Numbered from the stretch's first letter, positions 10,893 to 21,712 are shown. The stretch is DNA of 64,000 nucleotides from Synaphobranchus kaupii (GCA_029718625.1 CM056380.1:105867948-105931947), one strand, 5' to 3'. The notes: generated by a model from the sequence alone, not told the origin. Translations and numbers: made by a program.

Positions 10893-11869
10893 ACTGATCC
10901 TGATTTTATTTCAATATATTGGCATTAAACTAAATTTTTGCAAAGGGCTCTATTGGGTGTGTTTTGAAGGACACAGTTTCTGTTTCGGTACTGATGTATG
11001 CCGGGGGTGGAAGTGGAACGGGGCCAGTGGTGGGTAATGGACTTGGTCTGCTTCTGGTGCAAGCATTGGGGCCTCTAAGATAAAAATACAAAGTCTCATA
11101 AGAAAATTTCCTGTACTTTTTATTGGTTTACTACTAATGTTATTACATCCCGGTACTACCTGACAGTAGTTTTTTCTGATATTAAATTGGTTATATTTGT
11201 GTTTCAGCAAGGTAATTAACTGTTATCAACAGCCTAAGCAGTTTATCTGGTTGACTAAATTAAGCTAGACAACATTAGCTAGCAATAATAGCGCTAGGCT
11301 AGCTAACTGACCTTCAGACTGGGCTCTCCTCAATGGCAGTGGTGGTCGCTCGACATCTGCGGCTTCATACTGGTCTACAGCTATCGTGTCATAAAGGACA
11401 ATGACAGACTAAGAAATGCGGGTACTACCTGACAGTAGTTTATCCTGATGTTAAATTGGTTACATTTGTGTTTCAGCAAGGTAATCAACTGTTGTTCTCT
11501 GGTTGACTAAATTAAGCTAAACAACGTTTTCTAGCATCATTCATTGTTAACGTTAGCTAGCTGACCTTCACTGACGACTCCGCTCGTTGACTGTAGGTCG
11601 ATTGTTGCATCTCCACCAGGCGTGACATTTTGGTGACGGTCAAATAACTCTGTTAATTTCGGTATTTTGCGCAACAGATCAGCCTCTCGATTGTGTCTGT
11701 TTTTTCGTTGTTTGCGCTTTCACGCTCCGCTTTCGATCTTGGCAGAGTGGCGGCCAGTAGATACAGGGCAGCTCCTAAATCCAGCGAACGTTAATATGAC
11801 GCTTGACGCACATGACTTTGACGTCAGGGGGGGGGGGGGGGGGGAGCCTACACACTGACAGTCGGAATT
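10893..11869. other. Intergenic DNA with a diverged duplication (about 11145-11300 and 11415-11580)
   Basis: Two segments beginning GGTACTACCTGACAGTAG and continuing through GTGTTTCAGCAAGGTAAT and GTTGACTAAATTAAGCTA are about 265 bp apart, with indels. GCTAGC-rich words lie between them. An 18-base G run is at 11827-11844. No coding region is recognised. Confidence 0.6.
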
Positions 11870-11883
11870 TTCCACAGAACTAT

Positions 11884-12114
11884 TACATTACATTACATTA
11901 TAGGCATTTAGCAGATGCTCTTATCCAGAGCGACTTACACAACCTTTTATCATTTTTTACATATTATCCATTTATACAGCTGGATATATACTGAAGCAAT
12001 TCAGGTTAAGTACCTTGCTCAAGGGTACAACGGCAGTGTCCTACCTGGGAATCGAACCTGCAACCTTTCGGTTACAAGGCCAGTTCCTTAACCATTATGC
12101 TACACTGCCGCCCG
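11884..12114 (-). mobile_element. tRNA-derived SINE
   Basis: On the minus strand it reads from a tRNA-like head (box A in TAGCATAATGGTTAAGGA, box B GGTTCGATTCC) through a central region to a tail with AAGTCGCTCTGGATAAGAGC and (TAATG)n. It is the same family as 17150-17375. It lies between 14-bp inverted repeats at 11870-11883 and 12131-12144. Confidence 0.85.
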
Positions 12115-12198
12115 GTATATATATTAGTATATAGTTCTGTGGAATTTTCTCACAATTCTCTCTCGCTCGCTCACTCTCTTTTTTTTTCTCCCTCTGAC

Positions 12199-15100
12199 GC
12201 TTTGGGCCCCGGTGTATACAGAGCTGTAGGTGCTTGAGGGTGTTTAGTGAGGCTTTGGGCCCCGGTGTACACAGAGCTGTAGGTGCTTGAGTGTGTTTAG
12301 TGAGGCTTTGGGCCCCGGTGTACACAGAGCTGTAGGTGCTTGAGTGTGTTTAGTGAGGCTTTGGGCCCCGGTGTAAACAGAGCTGTAGGTGCTTGAGTGT
12401 GTTTAGTGAGGCTTTGGGCCCCGGTGTATACAGAGCTGTAGGTGCTTGAGTGTGTTTAGTGAGGCTTTGGGCCCCGGTGTATACAGAGCTGTAGGTGCTT
12501 GAGTGTGTTTAGTGAGGCTTTGGGCCCCGGTGTACACAGAGCTGTAGGTGCTTGAGTGTGTTTAGTGAGGCTTTGGGCCCCGGTGTACACAGAGCTGTAG
12601 GTGCTTGAGTGTGTTTAGTGAGGCTTTGGGCCCCGGTGTATACAGAGCTGTAGGTGCTTGAGTGTATTTAGTGATGCTTTGGGCCCCGGTGTACACAGAG
12701 CTGTAGGTGCTTGAGTGTGTTTAGTGAGGCTTTGGGCCCCGGTGTATACAGAGCTGTAGGTGCTTGAGTGTGTTTAGTGAGGCTTTGGGCCCCGGTGTAT
12801 ACAGAGCTGTAGGTGCTTGAGTGTGTTTAGTGAGGCTTTGGGCCCCGGTGTATACAGAGCTGTAGGTGCTTGAGTGTGTTTAGTGAGGCTTTGGGCCCCG
12901 GTGTATACAGAGCTGTAGGTGCTTGAGTGTGTTTAGTGAGGCTTTGGGCCCCGGTGTATACAGAGCTGTAGGTGCTTGAGTGTGTTTAGTGAGGCTTTGG
13001 GCCCCGGTGTATACAGAGCTGTAGGTGCTTGAGTGTGTTTAGTGAGGCTTTGGGCCCCGGTGTATACAGAGCTGTAGGTGCTTGAGTGTGTTTAGTGAGG
13101 CTTTGGGCCCCGGTGTATACAGAGCTGTAGGTGCTTGAGTGTGTTTAGTGAGGCTTTGGGCCCCGGTGTAAACAGAGCTGTAGGTGCTTGAGTGTGTTTA
13201 GTGAGGCTTTGGGCCCCGGTGTATACAGAGCTGTAGGTGCTTGAGGGTGTTTAGTGAGGCTTTGGGCCCCGGTGTATACAGAGCTGTAGGTGCTTGAGGG
13301 TGTTTAGTGAGGCTTTGGGCCCCGGTGTATACAGAGCTGTAGGTGCTTGAGTGTGTTTAGTGAGGCTTTGGGCCCCGGTGTATACAGAGCTGTAGGTGCT
13401 TGAGTGTGTTTAGTGAGGCTTTGGGCCCCGGTGTATACAGAGCTGTAGGTGCTTGAGGGTGTTTAGTGAGGCTTTGGGCCCCGGTGTATACAGAGCTGTA
13501 GGTGCTTGAGTGTGTTTAGTGAGGCTTTGGGCCCCGGTGTATACAGAGCTGTAGGTGCTTGAGTGTGTTTAGTGAGGCTTTGGGCCCCGGTGTACACAGA
13601 GCTGTAGGTGCTTGAGTGTGTTTAGTGAGGCTTTGGGCCGCGGTGTATACAGAGCTGTAGGTGCTTGAGTGTGTTTAGTGAGGCTTTGGGCCCCGGTGTA
13701 TACAGAGCTGTAGGTGCTTGAGTGTGTTTAGTGAGGCTTTGGGCCCCGGTGTATACAGAGCTGTAGGTGCTTGAGTGTGTTTAGTGAGGCTTTGGGCCCC
13801 GGTGTATACAGAGCTGTAGGTGCTTGAGTGTGTTTAGTGAGGCTTTGGGCCCCGGTGTACACAGAGCTGTAGGTGCTTGAGTGTGTTTAGTGAGGCTTTG
13901 GGCCCCGGTGTATACAGAGCTGTAGGTGCTTGAGTGTGTTTAGTGAGGCTTTGGGCCCCGGTGTATACAGAGCTGTAGGTGCTTGAGGGTGTTTAGTGAG
14001 GCTTTGGGCCCCGGTGTATACAGAGCTGTAGGTGCTTGAGTGTGTTTAGTGAGGCTTTGGGCCCCGGTGTATACAGAGCTGTAGGTGCTTGAGTGTGTTT
14101 AGTGAGGCTTTGGGCCCCGGTGTACACAGAGCTGTAGGTGCTTGAGTGTGTTTAGTGAGGCTTTGGGCCCCGGTGTATACAGAGCTGTAGGTGCTTGAGT
14201 GTGTTTAGTGAGGCTTTGGGCCCCGGTGTACACAGAGCTGTAGGTGCTTGAGTGTGTTTAGTGAGGCTTTGGGCCCCAGTGTATACAGAGCTGTAGGTGC
14301 TTGAGGGTGTTTAGTGAGGCTTTGGGCCCCGGTGTACACAGAGCTGTAGGTGCTTGAGGGTGTTTAGTGAGGCTTTGGGCCCCGGTGTACACAGAGCTGT
14401 AGGTGCTTGAGTGTGTTTAGTGAGGCTTTGGGCCCCGGTGTACACAGAGCTGTAGGTGCTTGAGTGTGTTTAGTGAGGCTTTGGGCCCCGGTGTATACAG
14501 AGCTGTAGGCGCTTGAGTGTGTTTAGTGAGGCTTTGGGCCCCGGTGTATACAGAGCTGTAGGTGCTTGAGTGTGTTTAGTGAGGCTTTGGGCCCCGGTGT
14601 ATACAGAGCTGTAGGTGCTTGAGGGTGTTTAGTGAGGCTTTGGGCCCCGGTGTATACAGAGCTGTAGGTGCTTGAGTGTGTTTAGTGAGGCTTTGGGCCC
14701 CGGTGTATACAGAGCTGTAGGTGCTTGAGTGTGTTTAGTGAGGCTTTGGGCCCCGGTGTATACAGAGCTGTAGGTGCTTGAGGGTGTTTAGTGAGGCTTT
14801 GGGCCCCGGTGTATACAGAGCTGTAGGTGCTTGAGTGTGTTTAGTGAGGCTTTGGGCCCCGGTGTATACAGAGCTGTAGGTGCTTGAGTGTGTTTAGTGA
14901 GGCTTTGGGCCCCGGTGTACACAGAGCTGTAGGTGCTTGAGTGTGTTTAGTGAGGCTTTGGGCCCCGGTGTATACAGAGCTGTAGGTGCTTGAGTGTGTT
15001 TAGTGAGGCTTTGGGCCCCGATGTATACAGAGCTGTAGGTGCTTGAGTGTGTTTAGTGAGGCTTTGGGCCCCGGTGTATACAGAGCTGTAGGTGCTTGAG

Positions 15101-16119
15101 TGTGTTTAGTGAGGCTTTGGGCCCCGGTGTATACAGAGCTGTAGGTGCTTGAGTGTGTTTAGTGAGGCTTTGGGCCCCGGTGTACACAGAGCTGTAGGTG
15201 CTTGAGTGTGTTTAGTGAGGCTTTGGGCCCCGGTGTATACAGAGCTGTAGGTGCTTGAGTGTGTTTAGTGAGGCTTTGGGCCCCGGTGTATACAGAGCTG
15301 TAGGTGCTTGAGGGTGTTTAGTGAGGCTTTGGGCCCCGGTGTATACAGAGCTGTAGGTGCTTGAGTGTGTTTAGTGAGGCTTTGGGCCCCGGTGTATACA
15401 GAGCTGTAGGTGCTTGAGTGTGTTTAGTGAGGCTTTGGGCCCCGGTGTACACAGAGCTGTAGGTGCTTGAGTGTGTTTAGTGAGGCTTTGGGCCCCGGTG
15501 TATACAGAGCTGTAGGTGCTTGAGTGTGTTTAGTGAGGCTTTGGGCCCCGGTGTACACAGAGCTGTAGGTGCTTGAGTGTGTTTAGTGAGGCTTTGGGCC
15601 CCGGTGTATACAGAGCTGTAGGTGCTTGAGGGTGTTTAGTGAGGCTTTGGGCCCCGGTGTACACAGAGCTGTAGGTGCTTGAGGGTGTTTAGTGAGGCTT
15701 TGGGCCCCGGTGTACACAGAGCTGTAGGTGCTTGAGTGTGTTTAGTGAGGCTTTGGGCCCCGGTGTACACAGAGCTGTAGGTGCTTGAGTGTGTTTAGTG
15801 AGGCTTTGGGCCCCGGTGTATACAGAGCTGTAGGCGCTTGAGTGTGTTTAGTGAGGCTTTGGGCCCCGGTGTATACAGAGCTGTAGGTGCTTGAGTGTGT
15901 TTAGTGAGGCTTTGGGCCCCGGTGTATACAGAGCTGTAGGTGCTTGAGTGTGTTTAGTGAGGCTTTGGGCCCCGGTGTACACAGAGCTGTAGGTGCTTGA
16001 GTGTGTTTAGTGAGGCTTTGGGCCCCGGTGTATACAGAGCTGTAGGTGCTTGAGTGTGTTTAGTGAGGCTTTGGGCCCCGGTGTACACAGAGCTGTAGGT
16101 GCTTGAGTGTGTTTAGTGA
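12199..16119. repeat. 53-bp minisatellite, 74 copies, with 530-bp and 1325-bp higher-order repeats
   Basis: The unit contains CTTTGGGCCCCGGTGTATAC and GTAGGTGCTTGAGTGTG. The span divides almost exactly by 53. Variants (TATAC/TACAC, GAGTG/GAGGG, GGTGC/GGCGC) form ordered patterns: GAGGG at 13455 and 13985, and at 14780 and 15310, are 530 bp apart (ten units). The rare GGCGC variant at 14508 and 15833 is 1325 bp apart (25 units) with matching neighbours. All frames have stops because 53 is not divisible by 3. Confidence 0.95.
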
Positions 16120-16417
16120 TTTTTTTGGGGCCCTTTACCACTTTGGGCCCATGGGCTCAAGCCCCGGTAAGCCCCTTCGGTAAAACGGCCCTGATGCTAT
16201 ACATCACATTGGTTGTAGAAAGCTTAATAAGAAAAGCCTACCGTTGTCAAAAGAAAATGACGATATCGGATCTCCATATATGGAAAATGATATTTTTGTT
16301 GCGCGAAGATGAATTAAGAATAAAGTGGAATAAGGCAGCCTGCCCAGTCTCACCATAAATCAGAATAAAGATTGTTTTTCTGAAGGAAACCAGGGTCATT
16401 TAATGAATGCAGAAAGT
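16120..16417. other. No gene seen
   Basis: The stretch just after the array repeats GGGCCC and CCCCGG words, as if it were a decayed array edge. The 83-codon frame here has no recognisable domain. Confidence 0.5.
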
Positions 16418-16673
16418 TGATATACCTGAGTTACCTAAAGTCCTGATATACCTGAGTTACCTAAAGTCCTGATATACCTGAGTTACCTAAAGTCCTGATA
16501 TACCTGAGTTACAACCTAAAGTCCTGATATACCTGAGTTACAACCTAAAGTCCTGATATACCTGAGTTACCTAAAGTCCTGATATACCTGAGTTACCTAA
16601 AGTCCTGATATACCTGAGTTACTTAAAGTCCTGATATACCTGAGTTACCTAAAGTCCTGATATACCTGAGTTA
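16418..16673. repeat. 26-bp minisatellite, 10 copies
   Basis: The unit contains TGATATACCTGAGTTACC and AAAGTCC. Two adjacent copies carry a 3-bp ACA insertion. Confidence 0.95.
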
Positions 16674-16867
16674 GAAGTGTATGGACATTATTGTTGTTTT
16701 AGGTGGGGGGGTGTGACTGAAAGCAAATGGACCTAAAGTCCTGGAGTCATTAAGAATCCAGGCTACACAACCGACTGGACATGTTCCTTCTGGAACTTTC
16801 CATGGAGTCACTTATCTGAAAGAAAATAGGCTGTGTTGGAGGTTTATGGGTGTAACACTGTGGTAGC

Positions 16868-16958
16868 GATGTAAGGTTTACGGGGGTACACTGTGTGGAG
16901 ATGTAAGGTTTAAGGGGGTACACTGTGTTGGAGATGTAAGGTTTAAGGGGGTACACTG
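16868..16958. repeat. About 33-bp tandem repeat, 3 copies
   Basis: GATGTAAGGTTTA followed by GGGGGTACACTGTG repeats three times with small indels. Confidence 0.85.
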
Positions 16959-17121
16959 TACCCTCCACTTTATTAAATGCATATGTTGCTACGTATGTTT
17001 ATTTTACTAGTAACATATTCTAAGTATAATTAAATTTCCTTTAAATTGAATATTTTTAGAATTCTGTAATTGTCTTGGCAATGTAATGCAGCTCCCATCA
17101 AGTTTTCGCCAACATCTCAGA

Positions 17122-17766
17122 CATTATAGACAGTCTTTGCAGTGAGCGGAGCGGCAGTGTAGTATAATGGTTAAGGAACTTGACTTGTAACCGAAAGGTT
17201 GCAGGTTCGATTCCCAGGTAGGACACTGCCGTTGTACCCTTGAGCAAGGTACTTAACCTGAATTGCTTCAGTATATATCCAGCTGTATAAATGGATAAAT
17301 GTAATAAGAAGTTGTGTAAGTCGCTCTGGATAAGAGCGTCTGCTAAATGCCTATAATGTATGTAATGTATGTATGACCTATAGGAACTTGAGGTGAGGGA
17401 ATTATTATAGACAGTCTTTGCAGTGACCTATAGGAACTTGAGGCAAGGGAATTATTATAGACACAGTCTTTGCAGTGACCTATAGGTACTTGAGGCGAGG
17501 GAATTATTATAGACACAGTCTTTGCAGTGACCTATAGGTACTTGAGGCGAGGGAATTATTATAGACACAGTCTTTGCAGTGACCTATAGGAACTTGAGGC
17601 AAGGGAATTATTATAGACACAGTCTTTGCAGTGACCTATAGGTACTTGAGGCGAGGGAATTATTATAGACACAGTCTTTGCAGTGACCTATAGGTACTTG
17701 AGGCGAGGGAATTATTATAGACACAGTCTTTGCAGTGACCTATAGGAACTTCAGGTGAGGGAATTG
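17122..17766. repeat. 52-bp minisatellite, about 7.5 copies plus a SINE-separated partial copy
   Basis: The unit contains GACCTATAGGTACTTGAGG and TTATAGACACAGTCTTTGC. The main block is 17376-17766. The fragment ATTATAGACAGTCTTTGCAG at 17123-17142 lies left of the SINE, so the SINE landed inside an existing unit. Confidence 0.9.
17150..17375 (+). mobile_element. tRNA-derived SINE, full-length-looking
   Basis: The tRNA-like head has box A (TAGTATAATGGTTAAGGA) and a perfect box B, GGTTCGATTCC, at 17204-17214, which together form the RNA polymerase III promoter. The tail holds GTCGCTCTGGATAAGAGCG and TGCTAAATGCC, ending in (TGTAA)n. It is inserted inside the 52-bp array. Tails of this kind are shared with partner LINEs, which mobilise the SINE in trans. 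Confidence 0.9.
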
Positions 17767-17884
17767 TGTAAATCACTGTGTGCAAGGTAAAGGATTATCA
17801 CATTGATACATAGACGTGTTTGACTGACAGAAGCCTACATTAGCAGGGATAAAGTCTCCCAAAGCTCAAATGCCAGTGTATATA

Positions 17885-18517
17885 CAGTGAGCACCATAAT
17901 TAATTGGACAGTGACACTTGTTTTGTTCTGTACTCTAGCACTTTTGAGTTTGAAAGGATACAATGACAATGAGGTTGAACTGCAGACTGTCAGAAATTCC
18001 CATAGAGGTCCATTCAAATGCAGAGTTTATAGCAGGCATGTCAAACTCATTCCATCGAGGGCCAAGTGTATGCAGGTTTTTGTTCCAACTGTGCCCTACA
18101 CCAGCTGATTTCACTAATTAGCTCAGCTCTTCAACCAAGGAGGTGAACTAATTAGTGGAATCAGCTGGTGTAGAGCATGATTAGAAAAAAACTAGCATAC
18201 ACTCGGCCCTCAATGGAACGAGTTTGACACCGCTGGTTTATAGTATCGCTTGTAAGAGTACCAGAAAATAAGATATCAAGAGTCTTTTGATATTGTTGGG
18301 TCACAGACATCAGGAAATCATGGCATGCAAAGGATATGCAACCAAATATTAAAAATTATTACTTTATTCTACATTATGTTAAACTGTCCAATATTTTTTC
18401 ATTCCCGAAAATGGGGGGGGGGGGGACTATGTACAAAAGGGTCTATAATTTTGAAATGGTTCATCCGATATGGATGAAAATATGAAAATACCCTCAAATT
18501 AAAGCTGACAGTCTGCA
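17885..18517. mobile_element. Tc1/mariner-type MITE, copy A, right terminal repeat truncated
   Basis: It starts CAGTGAGCACCATAATTAAT and GGACAGTGAC, then shares sequence with copy B (25757-26525) through GCTGACAGTCTGCA, where the right terminal repeat is cut. A 13-base G run lies at 18413-18425. A hAT MITE is inserted within it at 18033-18235. Confidence 0.85.
18033..18235. mobile_element. hAT-type MITE nested in the Tc1-type MITE
   Basis: The 203-bp element has inverted ends, CAGGCATGTCAAACTC on the left and GAGTTTGACACCGCTG on the right. It is flanked by a perfect 8-bp duplication, GTTTATAG, at 18025-18032 and 18236-18243. Eight-bp duplications and CAG ends are typical of hAT elements. Confidence 0.9.
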
Positions 18518-18559
18518 TGGTGCATTGTTAACCTGTTTTTTTTTTCTTATTTCATTCAG

Positions 18560-18716
18560 GACCTGTATAGAGGGGTACGGCAGATCTCCCAGTTCTTCGA
18601 TTTCACCCTGAGCGAGGAGCAGGTGCAGACCATCACTCAGAAGAGCACGTTTAACGCCATGAAAGAAAACTCAAAGGAGTCACACGGTGACCTGACCAAT
18701 GTGTTCTTCAGGAAGG
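18560..18716 (+). CDS. sult6b1: Cytosolic sulfotransferase, SULT6B1-like, penultimate coding exon
   Basis: This exon encodes part of a cytosolic sulfotransferase, which moves the sulfonate of PAPS onto hydroxyl or amine groups of small molecules. The acceptor TTCATTCAG ends at 18559 and the donor GTGAGC starts at 18717. The 52 codons read DLYRGVRQISQFFDFTLSEE and end in FFRKG. The C-terminal Arg-Lys-Gly is the family's 3'-phosphate-binding motif for PAPS, and the Gly codon is split across the intron (phase 1). From memory, the equivalent SULT1/2 exon is 181 bp; this one is 24 bp shorter, which fits the 6B1 subfamily. Upstream exons are not recognised in the window. Confidence 0.85.
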
Positions 18717-18719
18717 GTG

Positions 18720-20898
18720 AGCTTCCCACTGATTTAGGCTAACGTTGCTACAGACCTGCTTCCCACTGATTTAGGCTAACGTTGCTACAGACCTGCTTCC
18801 TCACTGATTTAGGCTAACGTTGCAACAGACCTGCTTCCTCACTGATTTAGGCTAACGTTGCTGCAGACCTGCTTCCTCACTGATTTAGGCTAACATTGCT
18901 ACAGATCAGCTTCCCCACTGATTTAGGCTAACGTTGCTACAGACCTGCTTCCCACTGATTTAGGCTAACGTTACTACAGACCTGCTTCCTCACTGATTTA
19001 GGCTAACGTTGCAACAGACCTGCTTCCTCACTGATTTAGGCTAACGTTGCTGCAGACCTGCTTCCTCACTGATTTAGGGTAACATTGCTGCAGACCTGCT
19101 TCCCACTGAATTAGACTAAGATTGCTACAGGCCTGCTTCCCACTTATTTAGGCTAACATTGCTGCAGACCTGCTTCCCACTGAATTAGACTAAGATTGCT
19201 ACAGGCCTGCTTCCCACTGATTTAGGCTAACGTTGCTACAAACCTGCTACCCCACTGATTTTGACTAACGTTGCTACAGATCTGCTTCCCACTGATTTAG
19301 GCTAACGTTGCTACAGACCTGCTTCCTCACTGATTTAGGCTAACGTTGCAACAGACCTGCTTCCTCACTGATTTAGGCTAAAGTTGCTGCAGACCTGCTT
19401 CCTCACTGATTTAGGCTAATGTTGCTGCAGACCTGCTTCCCACTGATTTAGGCTAACGTTGCTACAAACCTGCTACCCCACTGATTTTGGCTAACGTTGC
19501 TGCAGACCTGCTTCCTCACTGATTTAGGCTAATGTTGCTGCAGACCTGCTTCCCACTGATTTAGGCTAACATTGCTACAGATCTGCTTCCTCACTGATTT
19601 AGGCTAACGTTGCTGCAGACCTGCTTCCTCACTGATTTAGGCTAACGTTGCTACAAACCTGCTTCCCACTGATTTAGGCTAACATTGCTACAGATCAGCT
19701 TCCCCACTGATTTAGGCTAACATTGCTACAGACCTGCTTCCCACTGATTTAGGCTAACGTTGCTACAAACCTGCTACCCCACTGATTTTGGCTAACGTTG
19801 CTACAGCCTGCTTCCTCACTGATTTAGGCTAACGTTGCTGCAGACCTGCTTCCCACTGATTTAGGCTAACATTGCTACAGACCTGCTACCCCACTGATTT
19901 AGGCTAATGTTGCTACAGACCAGCTTGCTCACTGATTTAGGCTAGCATTGCTACAGACCTGCTTCTCACTGAGTTAGGCTAACATTGCTACAGACCTGCT
20001 ACCCCACTGATTTAGGCTAACGTTGCTACAGACCAGCTTCCCACTGATTTAGGCTAGCATTACTACAGACCTGCTTCCCACTGATTTAGGATAACGTTGC
20101 TGCAGACCTGCTTTCTCACTGATTTAGGCCAACATTGCTACAGACCTGCTTCCTCACTGATTTAGGCTAACGTTGCTACAGACCTGCTTCCCCGCTGATT
20201 TAGGCTAACATTGCTACAGATCAGCTTCCCCACTGATTTAGGCTAACATTGCTACAGACCTGCTTCCCACTGATTTAGGCTAACGTTGCTGCAGACCTGC
20301 TTCCCACTGATTTAGGCTAACATTGCTACAGATCAGCTTCCCCACTGATTTAGGCTAACATTGCTACAGACCTGCTTCCTACTGATTTAGGCTAACATTG
20401 CTACAGACCTGCTACCCCACTGATTAAGGCTAATGTTGCTACAGACCAGCTTGCTCACTGATTTAGGCTAGCATTGCTACAGACCTGCTTCCCACTGAGT
20501 TAGGCTAACGTTGCTACAGACCTGCTACCCCACTGATTTAGGCTAACGTTGCTACAAACCAGCTTCCCACTGATTTAGGCTAGCATTGCTACAGACCTGC
20601 TTCCCACTGATTTAGGATAATGTTGCTGCAGACCTGCTTCCTCACTGATTTAGGCCAACATTGCTACAGACCTGCTTCCTCACTGATTTAAGCTAACGTT
20701 GCTACAGACCTGCTTCCCCACTGATTTAGGCTAATATTGCTACAGACCTGCTTCCTCACTGATTTAGGCCAATGTTGCTACAGACCTGCTACCCCACTGA
20801 TTAAGGCTAATGTTGCTACAGACCAGCTTGCTCACTGATTTAGGCTAGCATTGCTACAGACCTGCTTCCTCACTGATTTAGGCTAACATTGCTAAGTG
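18720..20898. repeat. 37/38-bp minisatellite filling the sulfotransferase intron, about 58 copies
   Basis: The unit contains CTTCCCACTGATTTAGGC and TAACGTTGCTACAGACCTG. The CCCACTG/CCTCACTG variants account for the 37/38-bp lengths. The array starts three bases after the 5' splice donor. The GATTAAGG variant at about 20424 and 20801 is offset by 377 bp (ten units). Related blocks begin at 19884, 20411 and 20788. Confidence 0.95.
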
Positions 20899-21111
20899 GT
20901 GTGGAGGTAAGTAAGGCTGTACCTTATGGAAAGGTTATTAAAAGCATGAGTGAATGTTGTTCTGTGCAGGTGTGGAGGTAAGTAAGGCTGTATCTTATGG
21001 AAAGGTTACTAAAAGCATGAGTGAATGTTGTTCTGTGCAGGTGTGGAGGTAAGTAAGGCTGTACCTTATGGAAAGGTTATTAAAAGCACGAGTGAATGTT
21101 GTTCTGTGCAG
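20899..21111 (+). repeat. Three exact-length 71-bp tandem copies of the intron's 3' splice region
   Basis: Each unit starts GTGTGGAGGTAAGTAAGG and ends GTTGTTCTGTGCAG. The third copy ends exactly at the splice acceptor of the last exon (21111). 3 x 71 = 213 bp with two or three substitutions. Each of the two internal junctions therefore carries an acceptor-like CAG followed, eight bases later, by a donor-like GTAAGT. Confidence 0.95.
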
Positions 21112-21239
21112 GTGTGGTGGGAGACTGGAAGAACCTCTTCAGCGAGGCTCAGAGCGAGATGATGGATGCTGAGTTTGAGAAGCACTTGGCTGGAACAAAA
21201 CTGGGGGCCAAGATTAAGTATGAACTGCACTGTAAGTAG
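21112..21239 (+). CDS. sult6b1: Cytosolic sulfotransferase, SULT6B1-like, last coding exon
   Basis: After acceptor CTGTGCAG the frame continues [20 protein letters not shown], ends [11 protein letters not shown] and stops with TAG at 21237-21239. RKG-xx-GDWK spanning the two exons is the signature C-terminal PAPS-binding element of cytosolic sulfotransferases. The dimerisation motif KxxxTVxxxE appears as [10 protein letters not shown], with Thr-Val replaced by Ser-Glu. The ending GAK-KYE-C resembles SULT6B1, as I recall it, better than SULT1 or SULT2. Both exons are open and correctly spliced in phase, so this looks like a live gene. Confidence 0.87.
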
Positions 21240-21289
21240 GGCGCTGATGGGGCAAAAGATGACCAGTGGCAGACCGGATACAGAAACCA

Positions 21290-21380
21290 GCCTGGTTACA
21301 AGCCTGGTTACAAGCCTGGTTACAAGCCTGGTTACAAGCCTGGTTACAAGCCTGGTTACAAGCCTGGTTACAAGCCTGGT
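21290..21380. repeat. 12-bp tandem repeat, about 7.6 copies, in the presumed sulfotransferase 3' UTR
   Basis: GCCTGGTTACAA repeats head to tail 51 bp after the stop codon. Confidence 0.95.
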
Positions 21381-21399
21381 GTGTTCAGGGAAAATATGA

Positions 21400-21712
21400 C
21401 CCACACACACAAACACTGACACAGACACACACAAACACAGACACAGACAAAACACAGACACAGACACACACAAACACTGACACAGACACACACAAACACA
21501 AACACAGACACACACAAACACAGACACAGACACACACAAACACAGACACAGACAAACACTGACACAGACACAGACACACACAAACACAGACACACACAAG
21601 ACACAGACACAGACAAACACTGACACAGACACACACACACACAAACACAGACACAGACACACACAAACACAGACACACACAAACACTGACACAGACACAC
21701 ACAAACACTGAT
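21400..21712. repeat. CA-rich compound microsatellite
   Basis: Irregular mixtures of (CA)n with CACAGA, CAAACA and CACTGA words. Spurious Cys/Val-rich frames run through the complementary strand. Confidence 0.95.

Noticed and set aside
8479..10897. Long frames of 343-789 codons on both strands, e.g. TGNTGCTLYCMT and VVMQYNVQPVLP repeats
   Set aside because: They are the translation of a 36-bp tandem array. Any unit divisible by three without a stop stays open. No unique N- or C-terminal domain is attached.
17150..17375. tRNA gene, because of box A and GGTTCGATTCC box B
   Set aside because: The tRNA-like head lacks a complete cloverleaf and continues into the SINE body and LINE-like tail; a second copy lies at 11884-12114.
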